From: Cellvibrio fontiphilus_A
GTDB taxonomy: Bacteria; Pseudomonadota; Gammaproteobacteria; Pseudomonadales; Cellvibrionaceae
Length of the DNA: 64,000 nucleotides
Reading direction: 5' to 3'
Assembly (NCBI RefSeq): GCF_042646205.1
Contig: NZ_JBHRTF010000004.1
Coordinates: 868,001-932,000, forward strand
Below are positions 1 to 8,899 of this stretch, one piece after another; positions within the stretch are counted from its first letter, which is position 1, and every line of letters starts with the position of its first letter. The notes below the pieces were generated by a model. That model did not search any database. It was not told the origin of the DNA and was given only the letters and a program-made list of their open reading frames with translations. The position numbers were made by a program, and so were the translations under genes.

Positions 1-42
1 GGTGTTTTTGTTTTACCAGGATAAAAGGCCATGATTCATGCG

Positions 43-116
43 TGTGACATTTGTGCGACACATTTGTGACAAAAATTTCAGTTGGTCACATAACTGTCAT
101 ATTCGCTGGGTAAAGT
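43..116 (+). promoter_or_regulatory. Pho-box array and promoter of pstS
   Basis: Three heptamers of TGTGACA/TGCGACA type start at 43, 54 and 65, exactly 11 bp apart; read on the other strand they are TGTCACA-like half-sites. A forward pair, TGGTCAC (83-89) and CTGTCAT (94-100), is also 11 bp apart. This spacing and sequence match the known PhoB box. A -10-like TAAAGT lies at 111-116, about 10 bp after the forward box, where PhoB replaces the -35 contact. The sites are seen directly; PhoB control is inferred. Confidence 0.8.
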
Positions 117-187
117 AATCCTCAATGAAGGGCTGATCCTTCATCGCTAGAACTTATTTACTCACGTAATCACTGATGGAGCGCTCT

Positions 188-1159
188 ATGAACGCTATGA
201 AAATTTTAAAGGGGTTGGCACTGGCCGGCTCTATGGTTTGTGCAGCTGCTGTGCAGGCTTCAGTTGATCCCGCGCTGCCTGAGTACAAGGCTGTTACCGG
301 CGTTTCGGGCAATGTTAACTCAATCGGTTCAGATACCCTGAACAACCTGATGACACTCTGGGCTGAGGATTTTAAAAAGTGGTACCCCAATGTGAACATC
401 CAGATTCAGGGTGCTGGCTCTTCTACTGCGCCACCAGCCTTGATTGAAGGCACAGCAAACTTTGGCCCTATGAGCCGTATGATGAAAACCGAAGAGATTC
501 AGGCGTTTGAAGCCAAACATGGTTATAAGCCAACGCCAGTGCCAGTAGCGATTGACGTACTGGCTGTTTACGTGAACAAGGATAACCCGATCAAAGGTCT
601 GAGTATTCCTCAGGTTGACGCCATTTTCTCTGCTACACGCAAGTGCGGTGCTCCAAAAGATATTACTCGTTGGGGTGAGGTAGGTCTGACTGATGCTTGG
701 GCAAATCGTGATTTTGAAATGTACAGCCGCAATGCAGTATCTGGCACCTACGGCTACTTCAAAGATGAAGCTCTGTGCAAAGGCGATTTTAAGTCCACTA
801 TCCTCGAACAACCTGGCTCTGCATCAGTGGTACAAAGCGTATCTGAATCCATTAACGGAATTGGTTATTCGGGTATCGGTTATATCACTTCAAGTGTGCG
901 TGCATTACCTCTGTCGAAAAAAGAAGGCGGCGAGTTCGTTGCGCCTAATGCAAAAACAGCATTAGACGGAACCTATCCTTTGTCGCGTGTACTTTACATG
1001 TACATCAACAAGCACCCGAATCGTCCACTTGATGCGCTGCAACTGGAATTCATCAAGCTGATCCTTTCCAAGCAAGGTCAGCAAACAGTAGTGCGCGATG
1101 GTTATATCCCACTGCCAGCGACTATGGTGCAGAAGGCGCTTGCCGACCTGCAGAAGTAA
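188..1159 (+). CDS. pstS: Phosphate ABC transporter, periplasmic phosphate-binding protein PstS
   Basis: This is the periplasmic protein that binds inorganic phosphate and delivers it to the PstCAB importer. The ATG at 188 is preferred over one at 176 because GGAG (178-181) sits 7 bases before it and the protein then opens with a clean signal peptide, MNAMKILKGLALAG through AVQA, cleaved before SVDP. The mature protein of about 300 residues has the PstS-type ligand-binding fold: SIGSDTLNNLM near the mature N-terminus, GAGSSTAPPAL, and a middle segment SRNAVSGTYGYFKDEALC typical of phosphate binders. It is followed by a strong terminator and then a second Pho-box promoter, so it can be expressed separately from, and more strongly than, the permease genes. 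The assignment is firm. Confidence 0.95.
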   Translation: MNAMKILKGLALAGSMVCAAAVQASVDPALPEYKAVTGVSGNVNSIGSDTLNNLMTLWAEDFKKWYPNVNIQIQGAGSSTAPPALIEGTANFGPMSRMMKTEEIQAFEAKHGYKPTPVPVAIDVLAVYVNKDNPIKGLSIPQVDAIFSATRKCGAPKDITRWGEVGLTDAWANRDFEMYSRNAVSGTYGYFKDEALCKGDFKSTILEQPGSASVVQSVSESINGIGYSGIGYITSSVRALPLSKKEGGEFVAPNAKTALDGTYPLSRVLYMYINKHPNRPLDALQLEFIKLILSKQGQQTVVRDGYIPLPATMVQKALADLQK

Positions 1160-1175
1160 GCTGATCGACTTACAC

Positions 1176-1204
1176 AAAAAACGCCGACTTGTTCGGCGTT
1201 TTTT
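1176..1204 (+). terminator. Rho-independent terminator after pstS
   Basis: A 12-bp stem (1176-1187 with 1193-1204) encloses a 5-base loop; the core is CGCCGA/TCGGCG and the flanks are A6 and T6. It ends or attenuates the pstS transcript before pstC. Confidence 0.9.
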
Positions 1205-1232
1205 GTGGCTGAAAGATAAATATTACAGTCAG

Positions 1233-1294
1233 GTGACACTTTAATGACAGTTTTTTAGCTCTGTAACAAAAGTGTCATTTTTGGTTGCTAGGAT
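1233..1294 (+). promoter_or_regulatory. Second Pho-box array, promoter of pstC-pstA-pstB-phoU
   Basis: On the minus strand CTGTCAT-TAAA-GTGTCAC (1233-1250) is a near-perfect Pho box. On the plus strand CTGTAAC-AAAA-GTGTCAT (1261-1278) is a second one. Both have the 11-bp half-site period. A -10-like TAGGAT (1289-1294) lies 10 bp after the forward box. The permease part of the operon therefore has its own phosphate-starvation promoter downstream of the pstS terminator. Confidence 0.8.
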
Positions 1295-1327
1295 TCTCGC
1301 GCCAGACGATAAACAGGTAACTAGACC

Positions 1328-3613
1328 ATGTCCGAATCTATGACTTCGGCCAAGCCAACCCAGAGCTTGATGCCCAACCGCGAGCAGCGTGATAAGTTGC
1401 GTCGTGTTCGTAAATTGAAAGATCAGTTATCACGCTACGGTGTTATGTCCGCTGGGCTGGCTGTGGTGTTTTCCCTCGGTTTGATTTTCTTCTACCTTTT
1501 TTCAGAGATCGCGCCGCTGTTTCGCGGTGCGTCAGTGGAGCCTACCCATAGTTATACGGCTGCACAGCTACAGCAACAAGCCGATGACCAGACTGAGCAC
1601 CTTACCCTTGAGCGTTACGAGGAAATAGGTGCCAGTTTTAAACGTAGCGGCAGCGTTCACTTTTTCCAAGTCGCTGATGGCCAAGAGATATTAAACGTGC
1701 AGGTGCCGCGCTCGGAAACGGCGGAGTTCCGCAGTATCGCCACCAGTACGCCTGACTACGGCTTAGTGGCTTATGGATACAGCAACGGTGAAGTCGCTGT
1801 TGTAAAGCCGGATTACGCCCTTAGCTACCCCAACGATAAGCGCCAAATCATCCCCAGTTTGCTTTCACCGCTGGGCGAAGCTACACAAATCATAGATGAG
1901 CAGGGCAGTGCACTGGTCAATCTTGCCGTGCAAGAGACCTCTGCCGGTATCTTAATTGCTGCCATGACCGCAGATGCCCGTTTGTTGTTGGCGAGTTTCA
2001 GCACTAGCCAAAACATGATTACGGGTGAAATCACCATCAACCGCGATGTCACCCAATTGCCGGCGTTGCCCACAGGCAGTAAGCCGGTGGCGATGCAATT
2101 AGATAATGGTGCACGTCACCTGATTGTGGCGACCGACCAATCCCAGTTGCTGCTATACAGTTTGGTGAACCCTGCTGAGGCGCAGGTGCAGTCTGCCATT
2201 ACGCTGGAAAACAAAATCACCCGCATGGAATTTTTAGTAGGCACCGCGTCGCTAGTAATAGGTACCGATAAAGGTGAATTGAGCCAATGGTTTTTGGTTC
2301 GCAACCCGGAAAACATTTACCAACTCAAGCAGGTTCGCAGTTTTGAGAGCTTGGATGGCGCCATCACTCGCATAGTGCCGGAACACGGGCGCCGCGGTTT
2401 TTGGGCCAGTGACGATAAGGGCAATCTGGGAATTTATTTTGCCACCTCACAGCGCACACTCTTAATTGATTCCGTCAGCGATACGCCTATCCAGCAGCTA
2501 GCTGTCTCCCCGATTCACAACCGCGCACTGTGGCTGGACAGCAACACACTGACCGTTGCCGATACCTGGAACAAGCACCCGGAAGTCTCGTTTAGCTCCC
2601 TGTGGCACAAGGTTTGGTACGAAGGGCGCGACGCACCAGAGTACATCTGGCAAGCCTCCTCCGGCAGCGACAACTTTGAACCCAAAATGAGTTTTGTACC
2701 GCTCTCTGTAGGTACGCTCAAAGCCGCGTTTTTCGCCATGTTGTTTGCCATCCCGCTCGGTGTGATGGGTGCCATTTACACCGCTTACTTCATGACTCCC
2801 AAATTGCGTGGTTTGGTAAAACCAACCATTGAAATCATGGAGGCTTTACCAACCGTGATTCTGGGCTTTCTTGCCGGTTTGTGGTTGGCGCCCTTTGTAG
2901 AGGATCACCTGCCAGCGGTATTCAGTATTTTGATTCTGTTGCCAGTGGTGATGTTGGTGACCGGATATATCTGGAGCCGCTGCCCCGAGTCTTTGCGCAC
3001 CCGTGTGCCAGAGGGCTGGGAAGCTGTGATTGTGGTACTGCCGATTATCCTGACCGTATGGGCCTGCGTGGCTAGCAGTCAATCTGCAGAAGTCTTGTTG
3101 TTCGATGGCAGCATGCGTCAATGGTTTACCGAAAACGGTATCGACTACAGTCAGCGTAACGCCTTGGTGGTCGGTATTGTGATGGGCTTTGCGGTGATTC
3201 CCACCATCTTCTCCATCGCTGAAGACGCTGTATTCAGTGTGCCGCGTCACCTCACGCAAGGTTCCCTGGCGTTGGGCGCTACCCGCTGGCAGACCGTGGT
3301 GGGTGTGGTATTGCCGACTGCCAGCCCTGGTATTTTCTCCGCAATCATGATGGGCTTTGGCCGCGCTGTGGGCGAAACCATGATTGTACTCATGGCGACG
3401 GGTAACAGCCCGGTAGTCAACTTCAACATCTTTGAAGGCATGCGTACCTTCTCCGCCAATATCGCGGTGGAGTTGCCCGAAACAGCGGTGGCAAGTACCC
3501 ACTTCCGCGTTCTGTTCCTGGCGGCGCTGGTGCTATTGGCACTGACTTTTGTGATGAATACCTTGGCGGAAGTCATCCGTCAGCGTCTGCGCAAACGCTA
3601 CAGCAACCTGTAA
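1328..3613 (+). CDS. pstC: Phosphate ABC transporter permease PstC, enlarged form
   Basis: One of the two membrane subunits of the phosphate importer. At 761 residues it is more than twice the roughly 320-residue E. coli protein. A charged cytoplasmic N-terminus precedes one transmembrane helix (about residues 37-62). Then comes a periplasmic region of about 390 residues, rich in short beta strands and with repeated dipeptides such as DKG and DNG, resembling a beta-propeller. The permease core starts at about residue 457 and includes the inner-membrane loop motif SLALGATRWQTVVGVVLP that contacts PstB. Long PstC forms are known in marine and pseudomonad gammaproteobacteria, so the size is a lineage trait rather than a misassembly. 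The role of the periplasmic domain is not established here. pstA follows after 6 bp. Confidence 0.93.
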   Translation: MSESMTSAKPTQSLMPNREQRDKLRRVRKLKDQLSRYGVMSAGLAVVFSLGLIFFYLFSEIAPLFRGASVEPTHSYTAAQLQQQADDQTEHLTLERYEEIGASFKRSGSVHFFQVADGQEILNVQVPRSETAEFRSIATSTPDYGLVAYGYSNGEVAVVKPDYALSYPNDKRQIIPSLLSPLGEATQIIDEQGSALVNLAVQETSAGILIAAMTADARLLLASFSTSQNMITGEITINRDVTQLPALPTGSKPVAMQLDNGARHLIVATDQSQLLLYSLVNPAEAQVQSAITLENKITRMEFLVGTASLVIGTDKGELSQWFLVRNPENIYQLKQVRSFESLDGAITRIVPEHGRRGFWASDDKGNLGIYFATSQRTLLIDSVSDTPIQQLAVSPIHNRALWLDSNTLTVADTWNKHPEVSFSSLWHKVWYEGRDAPEYIWQASSGSDNFEPKMSFVPLSVGTLKAAFFAMLFAIPLGVMGAIYTAYFMTPKLRGLVKPTIEIMEALPTVILGFLAGLWLAPFVEDHLPAVFSILILLPVVMLVTGYIWSRCPESLRTRVPEGWEAVIVVLPIILTVWACVASSQSAEVLLFDGSMRQWFTENGIDYSQRNALVVGIVMGFAVIPTIFSIAEDAVFSVPRHLTQGSLALGATRWQTVVGVVLPTASPGIFSAIMMGFGRAVGETMIVLMATGNSPVVNFNIFEGMRTFSANIAVELPETAVASTHFRVLFLAALVLLALTFVMNTLAEVIRQRLRKRYSNL

Positions 3614-3619
3614 TCGGTG

Positions 3620-5317
3620 ATGAATTCGATGAACAAATTGACTCGTAAAAATACCTCTTGGTTTAGTAGTGGTTCGCCGTGGATTTGGTTGAATGGCGGC
3701 GCCATATCGCTGTGTATGATTATGGTTGTGGGGCTATTGGGCCTGATTGCCGTGCGCGGTTTTGGCCACTTTTGGCCTGCAGACATTCTGCAGACCAGTG
3801 TGGTTGATCGCAGTGGTCAAACCCACATCATCATGGGTGAAGCGGTGCGCGACGAGGTGATCCCCGCTGCGGTGGCTCGCGATGGCGGTTATGAGATTGC
3901 CGATGACGCCGAGATAATCACCCGCCACCTGTTCAAAATGGGTAACCGCGACATTACTGGCCGTGACTTTGTGTGGTATCTGGACATGGGCATGAAGCCC
4001 TGGGAATACCCGGCAGATGCGGTGGCCATTGAGCGCCGCGAATGGGGTAATTTTTACGGATACCCGGTGGCGATTAAAGAGCAGGATCAAAAAGTCACTG
4101 AGCTTGCCGCTAGCGATTTCTGGCAACAATTGGATGCTCGCCTGGAGCGCGCGCTGGATTTGCACGAGCAGGTACATCGCATTGAGAAAGTGGATATTGG
4201 CCGCATCAACCGCCAAATGGACGACTTGCGCCTTGAGCGCCGCCGCTTGGAGTTGAGCGGTATCAGTGCCGCCGAATTGGCCGTTGCCGATGCGGAATTT
4301 GCTGAGCAACGCGCGGCGCTGGAAGCGCAATACGCGGTGGTTAAAGCTGAGCGCGATCAAATTTTGGCACAAGCAACACGCGACAAATTATTGGTTCGCA
4401 CCGCCGATGGCAAAGAGGCAAGCATTGGTTTTAACCACATAGTGCGCGTCACTCGCCCTAACACCATGACCGTAGCTGAAAAGCTGGGTCAATATGTGGA
4501 GCGTTTCTGGGAGTTTCTGACTGATGAGCCGCGTGAAGCCAATACCGAAGGCGGTATTTTCCCGGCCATTTTCGGCACCATTACGATGGTCATTGTGATG
4601 TCGATTATGGTAACGCCACTGGGCATTTTGGCGGCCATTTACCTGCGCGAATACGCCAAGCAGGGCACCATGCTGAAGATTATCCGTATCTCGGTGTACA
4701 ACTTGGCCGGCGTGCCTTCTATTGTGTACGGCGTATTTGGCTTGGGCTTTTTTGTCTACATCCTCGGCGGTAGTATCGACCAGCTGTTTTATCCCGAATC
4801 CCTGCCTACGCCCACCTTTGGAACCCCCGGCTTGTTCTGGGCATCACTCACACTCGCGCTCTTGACCTTGCCGATTGTGATTGTGTCTACCGAAGAAGGC
4901 TTGGCGCGTATCCCCAGCACCATTCGCCAAGGCAGCTTGGCCTTGGGGGCAACAAAAGCGGAAACCCTGTGGAAAGTGGTCGTGCCGCTGGCAACTCCCG
5001 CTATGCTCACCGGGCTTATTTTGGCGATTGCCCGTGCAGCCGGTGAAGTGGCGCCGCTGATGTTGGTGGGCGTGGTGAAACTGGCGCCGTCGCTACCCAT
5101 TGATGGCAACTACCCCTACTTGCATTTGGATCAAAAGATCATGCACTTGGGCTTTCACATTTACGACGTAGGCTTCCAGAGCCCGAGTGTAGAAGCGGCG
5201 CGCCCGCTGGTATATGCCACCTCGCTGATACTGGTCGCGCTGATTATGGTGCTGAACATTGCCGCTATTAAGATCCGCAATAACTTGCGTGAAAAATACC
5301 GTGGCGCTTCGGAATAA
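3620..5317 (+). CDS. pstA: Phosphate ABC transporter permease PstA, enlarged form
   Basis: The second membrane subunit of the phosphate importer, about 565 residues against about 300 in E. coli. One N-terminal transmembrane helix (about 20-45) is followed by a periplasmic insert to about residue 310. Within it, residues 165-260 are strongly charged and heptad-like (RQMDDLRLERRRLELSG and nearby), predicting a long coiled coil. The permease core begins near residue 313 and contains the ATPase-contact loop GSLALGATKAETLWKVVVPLA. The insert pairs naturally with the extra periplasmic domain in PstC. Two ATGs (3620 and 3629) are possible; GGTGA at 3616 fits the second, so the start is uncertain by three codons. 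Confidence 0.92.
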   Translation: MNSMNKLTRKNTSWFSSGSPWIWLNGGAISLCMIMVVGLLGLIAVRGFGHFWPADILQTSVVDRSGQTHIIMGEAVRDEVIPAAVARDGGYEIADDAEIITRHLFKMGNRDITGRDFVWYLDMGMKPWEYPADAVAIERREWGNFYGYPVAIKEQDQKVTELAASDFWQQLDARLERALDLHEQVHRIEKVDIGRINRQMDDLRLERRRLELSGISAAELAVADAEFAEQRAALEAQYAVVKAERDQILAQATRDKLLVRTADGKEASIGFNHIVRVTRPNTMTVAEKLGQYVERFWEFLTDEPREANTEGGIFPAIFGTITMVIVMSIMVTPLGILAAIYLREYAKQGTMLKIIRISVYNLAGVPSIVYGVFGLGFFVYILGGSIDQLFYPESLPTPTFGTPGLFWASLTLALLTLPIVIVSTEEGLARIPSTIRQGSLALGATKAETLWKVVVPLATPAMLTGLILAIARAAGEVAPLMLVGVVKLAPSLPIDGNYPYLHLDQKIMHLGFHIYDVGFQSPSVEAARPLVYATSLILVALIMVLNIAAIKIRNNLREKYRGASE

Positions 5318-5388
5318 TCCGCGCGCATTGCGTACTTATTATTTATCTACTGTGATTTTTTTATTGGTTTTTTAAAGCAGGCACAACT

Positions 5389-6165
5389 ATGAACCCGACT
5401 GCATTGGTAGAACCTATCAAGCTTGAAGTGAACAACCTCAACTTGTACTACGGTGAAAAGCGCGCGCTGAATAACGTGAGCATGAAAATTCCCGAGAAAA
5501 AAGTAACGGCATTTATCGGCCCCTCTGGCTGCGGTAAATCCACCCTGTTGCGCTGCTTTAACCGCATGAATGATTTGGTGGATTCGTGCCGTGTTGAAGG
5601 TCAGATTCTGTTGGACGGCTACAATATCTATGACAAGAGTGTGGATGTTGCCGAGCTGCGCCGTCAGATTGGTATGGTGTTCCAAAAGCCCAACCCTTTC
5701 CCTAAATCCATTTACGAAAACGTGGCTTATGGTTTGCGTTTGCAAGGTGTGAAGTCCAAGCGTTTGCTGGATGAGGTGGTCGAGCGCTCGCTTAAAGGCG
5801 CGGCCCTGTGGGACGAGGTAAAAGACCGTTTACACGAAAATGCCTTTGGTCTGTCTGGTGGTCAACAGCAGCGTTTGGTCATTGCTCGCGCAATCGCCAT
5901 CGAACCGGAAGTGATTTTGTTGGACGAGCCAGCCTCGGCGCTTGACCCCATCTCTACACTCAAAATTGAAGAGTTGATTAACGAATTAAAAAATCAGTAC
6001 ACCATTGTGATTGTGACCCACAGCATGCAGCAGGCGGCGCGGGTTTCTGATTACACCGCGTTTATGTACATGGGCGATTTGATTGAACACGACCTCACCG
6101 ACACAGTGTTCACCAACCCCAGTAAAAAACAAACTGAAGACTACATCACTGGCCGTTACGGTTAA
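5389..6165 (+). CDS. pstB: Phosphate ABC transporter ATP-binding protein PstB
   Basis: The cytoplasmic ATPase of the phosphate importer. All nucleotide-binding motifs are intact: Walker A GPSGCGKST, Q-loop FQKPNPFP, ABC signature LSGGQQQR, Walker B VILLDEP with the D-loop SALDP, and the switch histidine in VTHSMQQ. The FQKPNPFPKSIYENV segment is characteristic of PstB. Its 258 residues match the family. It lies 71 bp after pstA and 14 bp before phoU, in the order seen in most proteobacteria. Confidence 0.96.
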   Translation: MNPTALVEPIKLEVNNLNLYYGEKRALNNVSMKIPEKKVTAFIGPSGCGKSTLLRCFNRMNDLVDSCRVEGQILLDGYNIYDKSVDVAELRRQIGMVFQKPNPFPKSIYENVAYGLRLQGVKSKRLLDEVVERSLKGAALWDEVKDRLHENAFGLSGGQQQRLVIARAIAIEPEVILLDEPASALDPISTLKIEELINELKNQYTIVIVTHSMQQAARVSDYTAFMYMGDLIEHDLTDTVFTNPSKKQTEDYITGRYG

Positions 6166-6179
6166 TGCGGAGGCGCATC

Positions 6180-6908
6180 ATGGTTATGGATATTACAAGT
6201 CACACCCATCACATTTCACAGCAGTACAACATCGAGCTGGAAGCGATTCGCACCCATTTGTCCGAAATGGGCGGCATGGCCCAGCGGCAGGTGAATGATG
6301 CGATTCAAGCGCTGATCGATGCAGATATTGAGCGCGCCGAACAAGTAGTACGTGCCGATACCAAGGTCAACTCTATGGAGGTGACCATCGATGAAGAGTG
6401 CGTGCGCATTCTCGCGCGTCGTCAACCTGCTGCAAGCGATTTACGATTGGTGATCGCGGTTACCAAAGCCATTACCGATTTGGAACGCATTGGCGATGAA
6501 GCCAGCAAAATTGCTCGTCAGGCTATCGCCATGAACAAAGATGGCCAATCACCACGCGGTTATATTGAAGTGCGCCATATTGGCGGCCACGTATCGCGTA
6601 TGTTGCAAGATGCGTTGGATGCTTTTGCGCGCCTGGATATGGATCTGGCGCTCAACGTGGTGCAAACCGATAAACAAGTGGACATGGAATACGCCACGGC
6701 TATGCGTGAGTTGGTGACTTTTATGATTGAGGATCCGCGCAGCATTACGCGCGTGCTCAGTATTATGTGGTCGCTGCGTGCGCTGGAGCGTATTGGCGAC
6801 CATGCGCGCAACCTGGCGCAATACGTCATCTATCTGGTCAATGGTGAAGATGTTCGCCACGCTAATTTGGAGCAAATTGCCGAAAACCTGCACCCCAAGA
6901 GTGAATAA
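6180..6908 (+). CDS. phoU: Phosphate signalling and transport regulator PhoU
   Basis: PhoU connects the Pst transporter to the PhoR kinase and represses the Pho regulon when phosphate is plentiful. The ATG at 6180 is preferred because GGAGG (6169-6173) lies 6 bases before it, although the frame is open to an ATG overlapping the pstB stop. The 242-residue protein is all-helical, with two three-helix halves. Each half carries the family's acidic metal-site motif, ITDLERIGDEASKIA in the first and LRALERIGDHARNLA in the second. It closes the operon and is followed by a terminator. phoB and phoR are not in this window. Confidence 0.95.
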   Translation: MVMDITSHTHHISQQYNIELEAIRTHLSEMGGMAQRQVNDAIQALIDADIERAEQVVRADTKVNSMEVTIDEECVRILARRQPAASDLRLVIAVTKAITDLERIGDEASKIARQAIAMNKDGQSPRGYIEVRHIGGHVSRMLQDALDAFARLDMDLALNVVQTDKQVDMEYATAMRELVTFMIEDPRSITRVLSIMWSLRALERIGDHARNLAQYVIYLVNGEDVRHANLEQIAENLHPKSE

Positions 6909-6969
6909 ACTCTCCATTTGGTTCAGCCCGCATTTTTTGCGTGACTAAAGCTACTGCCTCTTGTTAAAT

Positions 6970-7007
6970 AACCTGCGCCTTTTTCAGGGCGCAGGTTTTG
7001 TTTTTTT
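6970..7007 (+). terminator. Terminator of the pst operon
   Basis: A 10-bp GC-rich stem AACCTGCGCC / GGCGCAGGTT (6970-6979 with 6988-6997) is followed by a T-rich tail to about 7007. Confidence 0.88.
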
Positions 7008-7075
7008 AGGGTCGACATAAAAGCGGTTTCCGCGATTCATCTGGGCATTTTAGCTGTTCCAACCGCCTAAAATGC

Positions 7076-7104
7076 TTGTCGGAAATCCTACAAATATATA
7101 ATAT
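7076..7104 (+). promoter_or_regulatory. Probable sigma-70 promoter of the GntR regulator gene
   Basis: TTGTCG (7076-7081) is followed after 17 bp by TAATAT (7099-7104), with an overlapping TATAAT at 7097. It lies just upstream of the gntR start at 7122, so the transcript would have a very short leader. Confidence 0.5.
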
Positions 7105-7121
7105 AAATAGGCTAATTAACT

Positions 7122-7832
7122 ATGCTGGACACAGGGCGTAATCTTACTCACCAGTTAACCCATCAATTGGGTGCGGCAATTGTTCAAGGTCAATACGCGA
7201 TTGATAAATCCTTCCCCACGGAAGCTGAACTATCGCAACAATTTAATATCAGCCGCAGCGTTACCCGCGAAGCGGTAAAAATGCTGACAGCCAAGGGCTT
7301 GATTGCCTCTCGGCCACGGCAGGGCATCAGGGTGATGCCCAGTAGTCACTGGAATATGTTTGATGCGGATGTGCTCAGTTGGACGCTTAATGCACGCCCC
7401 TCGCTGGAACTCTTGCGGGAATTCACCCAGTTGCGCATGGCAATTGAACCTGAGGCTGCCGTATTGGCGGCAGAAAACAACCAGGATGAAGTGCGGATTA
7501 AAGCGATAGGCGACGCACTGGCGCGCATGAAGCGTGCCGACGAAGGCTTGGACGACCCCCTGACGGCGGACATCGAATTTCACTGCGCAATCCTGGCGGC
7601 GGGCAATAATCGCTTCTTTTTCCAGTTGCGCGAGTTTATCCAGGTGGCCTTGCGGGTGAGTATCGCCAGCACCAACCAGTTAAAAGGTGTGCTGACGGCA
7701 GATTACGATGATCACAAACGTATCTACGACGCGATTTGCGCCGGTGATGCGGAAGCTGCGAGCAAGGCGGTCAAAGTCTTGCTGCAGGAGGTTATGCAGT
7801 TGATTAACTTATCTCTGGTGAAAAAGGTTTAA
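7122..7832 (+). CDS. GntR-family transcriptional regulator, FadR/FCD subfamily
   Basis: A ligand-responsive DNA-binding regulator. Residues 1-70 form the winged helix-turn-helix (FPTEAELSQQFNISRSVTREAVKMLTAKGLI, an unmistakable GntR recognition region written here in outline). Residues 80-230 are the all-helical FCD ligand domain, with the metal-binding residues in the usual places (D and H in DIEFHCAIL, and H in DDHKRIYDAI). Members of this subgroup near sugar-acid genes respond to aldonates, uronates or their 2-keto-3-deoxy derivatives. The genes that follow encode a dehydrogenase, a Na+/sugar symporter and a lactonase, so control of that set is likely but inferred. Confidence 0.88.
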   Translation: MLDTGRNLTHQLTHQLGAAIVQGQYAIDKSFPTEAELSQQFNISRSVTREAVKMLTAKGLIASRPRQGIRVMPSSHWNMFDADVLSWTLNARPSLELLREFTQLRMAIEPEAAVLAAENNQDEVRIKAIGDALARMKRADEGLDDPLTADIEFHCAILAAGNNRFFFQLREFIQVALRVSIASTNQLKGVLTADYDDHKRIYDAICAGDAEAASKAVKVLLQEVMQLINLSLVKKV

Positions 7833-7934
7833 GGATAGCCAAGGCCAAACAGGCATCAAAATACCTTTGCAGGTTGAATGATTCTGCCTAAGCTCATAAC
7901 AGCCCAGGCTGCGCGACTCCAGAGAGAAATGACC

Positions 7935-8720
7935 ATGTATAGCTATTCAGCCCATACAGAATACACTCGCTACCCCAGTTTAGCGGGGCGCAGTGTGTTT
8001 ATTACCGGCGGTGCCACCGGGATTGGTGCCGCCTTGGTTGAGGCGTTTGCCGCGCAAGGCGCGCGTGTTGCCTTTGTGGATATAGACACCGCTGGTGCGC
8101 TTGAACTCTGTGAGGTTATTGCTCACAAAGGCTTTATGCGCCCCTGGTTTGAAACCTGCGATGTCAGCGATACCGCCGCACTGCAGCAAAGTATTGGTCG
8201 TGCACGCGCGGTCAATGGCGATATCAGTGTGTTAATCAACAATGCTGCCAATGACCAACGCTACGATACCCGGAGCATGACGGCAGAGTTGTGGTACAAG
8301 AGTTTGGCGATCAACTTGCACCCGGCATTTTTTGCAGCCCAGGCTGTGCAGCCGATGATGGCAGCGGTGGGTGGTGGTTCGATCATCAATATAAGCTCCA
8401 TCAACGTGGAGTTCGGGCCGCCCAATCTGGCCAGTTATATCACTGCCAAAGCGGGTATCCTGGGGATTTCCAAAGCCCTGGCAACGGATTATGGGCGCGA
8501 CAATATTCGGGTGAATTCCATTTTGCCGGGTTGGGTGGCAACACCCAAACAATTGGAAAAATGGTTGTCACCAGAAGAGGAAGAAGAATTAATGAAGCGT
8601 GTGTGCCTCAAAAAACGTTTAGGGGCTCACGACGTGGCGAACCTGGCACTCTTCCTCGCGGCGGATGATTCCGCCATGATCACCTCCCAAGAATTTATTG
8701 TGGATGGTGGGCGAATTTAA
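7935..8720 (+). CDS. Short-chain dehydrogenase/reductase, probable aldose 1-dehydrogenase
   Basis: An NAD(P)-dependent oxidoreductase of the classical SDR family. The nucleotide-binding motif TGGATGIG is near residue 25, the structural NNA motif appears as LINNAAND, and the catalytic Ser and Tyr-xxx-Lys occur in NISSINVEFG and SYITAKAGILG. A C-terminal EFIVDGG is standard. The ATG at 7935 is chosen because AGAGAG (7921-7926) lies 8 bases before it; earlier ATGs at 7878 and 7929 give an unaligned extension. With a Na+/sugar symporter and an SMP-30 lactonase next door, oxidation of a free sugar such as L-arabinose, galactose or xylose to its lactone is the best guess. The substrate cannot be read from sequence. 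Confidence 0.8.
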   Translation: MYSYSAHTEYTRYPSLAGRSVFITGGATGIGAALVEAFAAQGARVAFVDIDTAGALELCEVIAHKGFMRPWFETCDVSDTAALQQSIGRARAVNGDISVLINNAANDQRYDTRSMTAELWYKSLAINLHPAFFAAQAVQPMMAAVGGGSIINISSINVEFGPPNLASYITAKAGILGISKALATDYGRDNIRVNSILPGWVATPKQLEKWLSPEEEEELMKRVCLKKRLGAHDVANLALFLAADDSAMITSQEFIVDGGRI

Positions 8721-8758
8721 GCACTTATAACATTCAGTGCAGCACGCAAGACAAGCCG

Positions 8759-8797
8759 GAAGCATTCATTGGTGATCCCAGTGAATGCTTCTTGTTT
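8759..8797 (+). terminator. Probable terminator after the SDR gene
   Basis: An inverted repeat GAAGCATTCA / TGAATGCTTC (8759-8768 with 8782-8791), with inner TGG/CCA pairing, is followed by CTTGTTT. The T-run is weak, so termination is probably partial. Confidence 0.55.
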
Positions 8798-8899
8798 AAA
8801 GGGCTATTCGATTTTTACCCAATTGATCGGCGCCAATAAAAACAAAATTTTTTAATAACAGGATGCTTCCAACCACAGCATCACACCACAGAGGTCAAT

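Noticed and set aside
2846..3502. A 218-codon open frame opposite pstC
   Set aside because: It is His/Gln-rich nonsense antisense to the conserved permease core.
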